Part shown: piece by piece, positions 59,567 to 64,000 of the stretch | How positions within the stretch are numbered: position 1 is the stretch's first letter | Layout: each line of letters opens with the position of its first letter | Notes under the pieces: model-generated | Database searches by the model: none | Told to the model about the DNA's origin: nothing | The model's input: the letters and a program-made list of their open reading frames with translations, nothing else | Position numbers and translations under genes: made by a program | NCBI GenBank assembly: GCA_035538335.1 | Contig: DATLKN010000047.1 | Location: forward strand, 48,156 to 112,155 | From: AP-15 sp035538335 | GTDB lineage: Bacteria; Pseudomonadota; Alphaproteobacteria; ATCC43930; CGMCC-115725 | Reading direction: 5' to 3' | Length of the DNA stretch: 64,000 nucleotides

Positions 59567-60715
59567 ATGGCGGCGCGCAAGATCGGCATTCTCCTCGAGG
59601 GCGCGACGGGGCGGCTCGGCGCGACGCAGCATTTGCGTGCGCTATTGGCGATGCGCGAGGAGGGCGGCTTGCCGCTGGCAAACGGCGACCGGTTGGTGCC
59701 GCAGCCGCTGCTGCTCGGCCGCGACCCGGAAAAGCTCGCCCGGCTGGCGGCGGCGAGCGGCGGGCTCAAATGGAGCCTCGACCGCGATGCCGGCCTCGCC
59801 GATCCCGAAATCGCGATCTATTTCGACGCGAGCGCGACCGGCGGGCGGCCGCTGCGGGCGCTGGCGGCGATCGCCGCCGGCAAGCACGTCTATCTCGAAA
59901 AGCCGATTGCGGGGACGCTCGCCGCGGCGCTCGGCCTGGCGCGCGCCGCGGGCGAAGCCGGCCTCAAGGGCGGCGTCATCCAGGACAAGTTGTTCCTGCC
60001 CGGGCTGTTGAAGCTCGAGCGCCTCTATGCGGGCGGGTTCTTCGGCCGGGTGCTGTCGGTGCGCCTCGATTTCGGCTGGTGGGTGTTCGACGGCGAGCCC
60101 TATCCGGCGCAGCGGCCGAGCTGGAACTACCGGAAGGACGAGGGCGGCGGGCTCATCCTCGATATGTTCGCCCATTGGCGCTACATCTTCGACCGGTTGC
60201 TCGGGCCGATCCGAGCGGTCTCGTGCCGGCAGGCGACGCTTACCCCGCGGCGCCGCGACGAGGCCGGCCGGGACTATGCGGTCGATGTCGAGGATACGGC
60301 GTTCGCGATCTTCGACCTCGAGGGCGGCGTGCCGGCGCTCGTCACCTCGTCCTGGGCGACGCGCGTCAAGCGCGGCGACCTGTTGCAGATCCAGGTCGAC
60401 GGCAGCGCCGGCTCGGCGGTCGCCGGGCTGCATCGCTGCTTCATCCAGCCGCTTGCCGCGACGCCGAAGCCGTTTTTCGACGCCGAGCGGCCGCAGCCGA
60501 TGAATTTCGATGCGCAATGGCAGGAGATGCCGGACATCTTGCCCTTCCGCAACAGCTACCGCGCCTGCTGGGAGGGGTTTCTGCGGCACCTCGCCGAAGA
60601 CGCGCCGTCTGCGTCGCCGCTGCTCGAAGGGGCGAAGGGCGTGCAGCTCGCCGAGGCCTGCCACAAAAGCCACGACGAGCGGCGCTGGGTCGAGCTGCCC
60701 GAGCTGCGCCTCTGA
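59567..60715 (+). CDS. Gfo/Idh/MocA-family NAD(P)-dependent oxidoreductase
   Basis: 382 residues with an N-terminal Rossmann-like fold (GILLEGATGRLGATQHL) and the family motif HVYLEKPIAG (about 108-117) that supplies the catalytic lysine; a C-terminal beta-sheet domain starts after KLFLPGLLKLERLYAGGFFG. Substrate likely a sugar, inositol or sugar-acid derivative; not assignable. ATG at 59567 with GAGGAGAGG upstream. It may form a catabolic unit with the HpcH/HpaI aldolase gene nearby, though on the opposite strand. Confidence 0.87.
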   Translation: MAARKIGILLEGATGRLGATQHLRALLAMREEGGLPLANGDRLVPQPLLLGRDPEKLARLAAASGGLKWSLDRDAGLADPEIAIYFDASATGGRPLRALAAIAAGKHVYLEKPIAGTLAAALGLARAAGEAGLKGGVIQDKLFLPGLLKLERLYAGGFFGRVLSVRLDFGWWVFDGEPYPAQRPSWNYRKDEGGGLILDMFAHWRYIFDRLLGPIRAVSCRQATLTPRRRDEAGRDYAVDVEDTAFAIFDLEGGVPALVTSSWATRVKRGDLLQIQVDGSAGSAVAGLHRCFIQPLAATPKPFFDAERPQPMNFDAQWQEMPDILPFRNSYRACWEGFLRHLAEDAPSASPLLEGAKGVQLAEACHKSHDERRWVELPELRL

Positions 60716-60718
60716 GGA

Positions 60719-62650
60719 TTATTCCGCGGCCTTCGCCGGCTCCGCCGGCGCCTCCACGGGCTGCGCCTCGCTGCGCCGGAAATAGAGGTGGACAGCGGTG
60801 CCGACGCCCTCGGCGCTCTCGACCCGGGCGAAGCCGCCCATCCGATTCGCCAGCTCGCCGGCGGCGACGACCGCCGGGATTGTCGAGGCCCGCCGGTGGA
60901 AGATCTCCTCGAGCCGCTCCGGCGACAGGCCGGGGCCGCTGTCCCTGACCGTCACCCGCACATAGTCGCCCGGCTCGATTGCCGCCGCGTCGCCCGGCGC
61001 GCCCTGCGCCAGCTCGGCCAGTTGCGCCGCGTCGAGCGAGAACTGCCGGATGCCGACGATCAGTTCGCCACCCTCCATCGCGGCGACGGCGGCGGCGACG
61101 AGATCGAGCACGGCCGCGCCGACCGCCTCGGCATCGGCATGGCAGAGCCAGCTGTCGGGCAGCAGCGACAGGCGATAGGAGATTTTCGGCGGCAGCTGTT
61201 CGCGGATGCGGGGCCCGAGCGCCGTCAATGCCGCGTTGAGGTCCGCCGTCGGCGGCTCGGGGACTTCCGGCGCAATGCAGGCCGCGAGCTCGCCGGTGAC
61301 GACGTGCAGCCGGTCGAGCCCGTCGCGCGCGCTGTCGCATAAGCCCGCGAGCGCCGTCTGCCCGCCGGCTTGCCGGCGCAATTCGGCGAGCGGGCGGGCG
61401 ATACGCTCGGCGGCCGAGCGCAAATCTTCGATGATGACGGCGATGTTGTGCCGCAGCCGCCTGTCGGCGAGCCGGCCGCGCCCGCGATATAGGAAGCCGC
61501 CGGCGCGGACGCGCCAGCCTCGCCCACGCCACGCGAACAGCGCGATGCCGACGGCCGCCGCCGCCACCACGGCAAGAATGATCAGCGCCGCACGCTGTTG
61601 CGAGCCGCCGCCCGCAGCCGTCTCCGGGTCATAGAGAAAGTCGGCGAGCGCGACCGGCCGGGTGATCGCGCCGTTATCCGCGAGGATCTTTTCGATACGC
61701 CGCCAGCGCGCCCGGTTCGCATGCCCGAGCGGGACGCCGGGATAATGCGACAGCCGCTGCGCGATCTTGCTCTGGAAATAGGCGAACCCAGAGGGGTCGG
61801 CGACACCCTTCGGCGGCGGCAGCTTTTGCGCGATGTCCTGCGCGATCTCGTCCGAGTGCTGCAGCGCATAGGCCCAGCCTTTCAGCACCGCCTGGCGGAA
61901 TTGCCGCACGGTCGCCCGATGCGCCTCGGCATAGCGCGCCACCGTGAAGACGCTGTCGCCGTAAAAGGCGGTGCGGTAGCCGGCCGGGTCGAAGGATTTG
62001 AGCGAGATGCCGCGCTGCTGCGCCTGCCACGGCACCGTCCAGATCGAGCCGATTCCGGCGTCGATCCGGCGGCGGGCGAGCACATCGAGCATCTGGCCCG
62101 CCTCGATCGAGCGCGAGCGCAGCTTATCGGCGTCCAGCCCTTCCGACTTCAAGGCGCTGCGCAGCTCGATATCGAAGAAATTGCTCGCCGGAAGCCGCCC
62201 GATGGTGCCGGAGAGCAGCGCCCCGGGCGAGGAAAAATTGCTGTCGGCGCGGTAGTAGACGCGGGCGTCGCTCTCCTGGAAGACGGAAGCCAGTAGCACC
62301 AGCGGCAAGCCTTCGGAGGTGCGGATCAAGAGCCGCGTCGTGGCGATCCCGAACTGCGCCCGCCCTTCGGTCACTTCGCGCACCGCATCGATAGGCGCGG
62401 GGCCCTGCCGGTCGCCGGGCTTGATCGCGACATCGAGCCCGGCGTCGCGGAAAAACCCCTTCCACAAGGCTGCGTAATAGCCGGCGAAGCGGAATTGCGC
62501 CTGGTGGTTGAGCTGCAGCACGACCTTTCGTGCAGGCGCCGCCTCGCCCGGCGGCGGCGCGAGCGCCAGCGGCAACAAAAAAGAAAGGACGCAGAAAAAC
62601 GACCGCCCCAGCGCCATCCTCGACGCGGCGAACCGGCGCCGTCCCGACAT
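60719..62650 (-). CDS. THI5/NMT1-like periplasmic sensor fused to a degenerate histidine-kinase ATPase domain
   Basis: 643 residues. An N-terminal signal anchor (about 15-35) leads to a THI5/NMT1-like substrate-binding domain (QLNHQAQFRFAGYYAALWKGF, then TEGRAQFGIATTRLLI) in the periplasm, a membrane segment (LIILAVVAAAAVGIALFAW, about 355-373), then a cytoplasmic part. That part has RLRHNIAVIIEDLR in the DHp position and a HATPase region with intact G1 (VRDSGPGLSPERLEEIF) and G2 (EGVGTAVHL) boxes. The N box, where the family has asparagine, reads LVAAAVAAM, so ATP binding may be lost. No response regulator is nearby. ATG at 62650 follows GGGGGG; GTG at 62698 is an alternative. Confidence 0.82.
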   Translation of the reverse strand: MSGRRRFAASRMALGRSFFCVLSFLLPLALAPPPGEAAPARKVVLQLNHQAQFRFAGYYAALWKGFFRDAGLDVAIKPGDRQGPAPIDAVREVTEGRAQFGIATTRLLIRTSEGLPLVLLASVFQESDARVYYRADSNFSSPGALLSGTIGRLPASNFFDIELRSALKSEGLDADKLRSRSIEAGQMLDVLARRRIDAGIGSIWTVPWQAQQRGISLKSFDPAGYRTAFYGDSVFTVARYAEAHRATVRQFRQAVLKGWAYALQHSDEIAQDIAQKLPPPKGVADPSGFAYFQSKIAQRLSHYPGVPLGHANRARWRRIEKILADNGAITRPVALADFLYDPETAAGGGSQQRAALIILAVVAAAAVGIALFAWRGRGWRVRAGGFLYRGRGRLADRRLRHNIAVIIEDLRSAAERIARPLAELRRQAGGQTALAGLCDSARDGLDRLHVVTGELAACIAPEVPEPPTADLNAALTALGPRIREQLPPKISYRLSLLPDSWLCHADAEAVGAAVLDLVAAAVAAMEGGELIVGIRQFSLDAAQLAELAQGAPGDAAAIEPGDYVRVTVRDSGPGLSPERLEEIFHRRASTIPAVVAAGELANRMGGFARVESAEGVGTAVHLYFRRSEAQPVEAPAEPAKAAE

Positions 62651-62786
62651 CAAGCCCCCCAATCCGCCGGCCCCGGCACTCGCGCGGCCGGCGCTCACCG
62701 ATGCCCGTCAGATAAGCATATTCGGCTCGCGGGGCTTGCTCAAGCCGAGAGCTGGTGTTCAGACCCAAACATATGATTCACTTCAT

Positions 62787-62886
62787 CGTCTTGGCCGGGC
62801 TTGACCCGGCCATCCACGTCTTTGTCCCACTCCGAAGCACCCGGCGCGGCCCCGTGGATGCCCGGACCAAGTCCGGGCATGACGGT
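62787..62886. repeat. Palindromic intergenic repeat pair, family D
   Basis: CGTCTTGGCCGGGCTTGACC, CGGCCATCCACG at the left and CGTGGATGCCCGGACCAAG, TCCGGGCATGACG at the right. A complete copy of the family partly seen at 39.4 kb. Between the sensor gene and the aldolase gene, which read in the same direction. Confidence 0.85.
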
Positions 62887-62924
62887 CGTTTGGTGCCGTC
62901 TACTATATGAAATGGGTGTGAGCA

Positions 62925-63788
62925 CTAGGCGCGGCCCGCCAGCTTGCGTCCCAGCTCGAGCCCGGCGAAGGAATAGGCGGGTGCCGGCATCAGATAGCGG
63001 AAACCCTTGTCGAGCAGCGTTCCGACATTCTTCTGATCGACGTGCGGGTGGCCACAGGCGACTCCCGCCTGCTTGCAGATCGCCAGGATCTCGTCGATCG
63101 CGGCGGCGACCGTCGGGTGCTCGTACCGCCGCGGCAGGCCGAGATCCTGCGACAGATCGCCTTCGCCGACGATGACGACGCCGATCCCCGGCACCTCGGC
63201 CAGCATCTTCGGCAGGTTTTTGATGGCGCGCACCTCCTCGCACATGATCGCCACCAGCACTTCGCCCTCGGCGTTCAAGGGCCAGACATCGGCGCGCTGG
63301 TAATATTCCTGCTGCGACAGGCCCCAATATTTGGCGGCCGCCGCCGGCGCGTCGCCGCGCTGCCCGGCCGGCTCGTAATAAGGCGCCGAACGCGGCCGCG
63401 GATAGCGGCAGGCGGCGACCGCGTTCCTCGCCTCCTCGACGGTGCTGACATGCGGCCAGACGATGCCGTAGACGCCCTGGTCGAGCACCTGTTTTGCGAC
63501 CCACTGGCTCTGTTCGCCGCCGTTCGGTGGGATGCGCACGAACGGCGTCACCGCCGGCGCGAGGCTGCCCGATTGCGCGATCTGCCGGCGGTCGAGCATG
63601 TATTGCAGGCAATCCTTGAGCGCGCGGATGTCGTAGGGCCGATGCTCCATCTCGAAGACGACGCCGTCATAGGGCGCCGCGCCGATCGCCTGTGCCGCGC
63701 CGATCTCGGCGCCGGCAAAGGTGACGAAGGCGGGCTCGCCCGCCGCGAGAGCCCGGATGACGCCGTTGAGGCGAGGTATTTCGGCCAA
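62925..63788 (-). CDS. HpcH/HpaI-family aldolase
   Basis: 287 residues, TIM-barrel class II aldolase of the HpcH/HpaI/citrate-lyase group. VVFEMEHRPYDIRALKDCL and VIVGEGDLSQDLGLP hold metal-binding and substrate residues. It could cleave an oxo-acid from aromatic or sugar-acid breakdown. TTG start at 63788 is preceded by AAAGGAGG five bases upstream, and the protein sequence fits the family start. Length is close to family norm. Confidence 0.87.
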   Translation of the reverse strand: MAEIPRLNGVIRALAAGEPAFVTFAGAEIGAAQAIGAAPYDGVVFEMEHRPYDIRALKDCLQYMLDRRQIAQSGSLAPAVTPFVRIPPNGGEQSQWVAKQVLDQGVYGIVWPHVSTVEEARNAVAACRYPRPRSAPYYEPAGQRGDAPAAAAKYWGLSQQEYYQRADVWPLNAEGEVLVAIMCEEVRAIKNLPKMLAEVPGIGVVIVGEGDLSQDLGLPRRYEHPTVAAAIDEILAICKQAGVACGHPHVDQKNVGTLLDKGFRYLMPAPAYSFAGLELGRKLAGRA

Positions 63789-63944
63789 ATCTGCCTCCTT
63801 TTGCGAGAGCGCCGGGATCGTAGGATCGGCCGCTCGATGGCGTCAACCGCGGCGGCCCGGCGGGTGATGTACGGAGATTTGTGTCAGGGCTGTGAGAGGG
63901 GGTACTCGGCGGGTTGCTGAAGTCCGCAAAGAGGAGCACCCCCA

Positions 63945-64000
63945 ATGCCACAGGCTGTGACGATCGCGAGCTTACCGAGGGCCTTCGAGTTGGTGAAGGG
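63945..64000 (+). CDS. Start of an unidentified gene running off the window
   Basis: An ATG at 63945 with GAGGAG eight bases upstream opens an uninterrupted frame, MPQAVTIASLPRAFELVKG, to the window edge. Only 18 codons are visible. The DNA just upstream (63865-63930) has a GATTTGTGTCAGGG-like, G-rich character that could be an insertion-sequence end, but nothing confirms it. Confidence 0.4.
   Translation, partial: MPQAVTIASLPRAFELVK

Overview
The window looks like chromosomal DNA of a GC-rich alphaproteobacterium, probably Rhodospirillales or Rhizobiales. Three things point there: the proB-proA-nadD-rsfS-rlmH order, the sufBCDS-sufU-sufT operon led by an Rrf2 regulator, and many short palindromic intergenic repeats of the sort common in that class. 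The assignment is inferred from gene order and protein style, not from a marker gene. No rRNA, tRNA or CRISPR array was seen.

Layout. 1-4.1 kb: proline synthesis, NAD synthesis and ribosome-associated genes, with nadD and rsfS in one open frame. 4.2-4.9 kb: HigBA toxin-antitoxin. 5.3-8.9 kb: three-subunit molybdenum hydroxylase. 9.0-9.7 kb: VapBC. 9.9-13.0 kb: MarR-controlled EmrAB-type efflux. 13.1-15.2 kb: hemC with an ArsB/NhaD-type permease. 15.4-18.8 kb: UvrD/PcrA helicase, prmA (carrying an in-frame palindromic repeat) and a DUF1127 gene. 19.0-22.7 kb: plant-type ketol-acid reductoisomerase and aminopeptidase P. 22.9-23.6 kb: FitAB/VapBC-like module. 23.6-31.4 kb: phaC, a lipoprotein, then hom-glpX-recJ interrupted by a small GxxExxY cassette with terminal inverted repeats. 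31.5-33.1 kb: FkbM-like methyltransferase and pncA. 33.2-39.3 kb: complete SUF iron-sulfur assembly operon. 39.3-40.4 kb: repeats and a VapBC islet bounded by two copies of the 3' end of an enoyl-CoA hydratase gene. 40.4-51.2 kb: scattered catabolic genes (enoyl-CoA hydratase, acyl-CoA ligase, extradiol dioxygenase, amidohydrolase, TfdA-like dioxygenase, MaoC-like hydratase, metallo-beta-lactamase), with ParDE and an unknown gene between them. 51.2-56.3 kb: three consecutive genes for exported beta-rich proteins. 56.4-64 kb: methyltransferase, an RHH/coiled-coil gene pair, an MlrC-like peptidase, a Gfo/Idh/MocA oxidoreductase, a THI5-like sensor with a degenerate kinase domain, an HpcH/HpaI aldolase and the start of one more gene.

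How it fits together. Core metabolism (proline, NAD, haem, branched-chain and homoserine-derived amino acids, PHB, Fe-S clusters) forms the conserved backbone. Five recognisable type II toxin-antitoxin modules, a GxxExxY cassette and at least twelve palindromic repeat sites sit in the gaps, so the backbone has been repeatedly invaded by small elements. The most unusual items are the GxxExxY cassette inside hom-glpX, the palindrome inside prmA, the exported beta-propeller trio, the THI5-sensor fusion with a damaged ATP-binding N box, and the RHH/coiled-coil pair.
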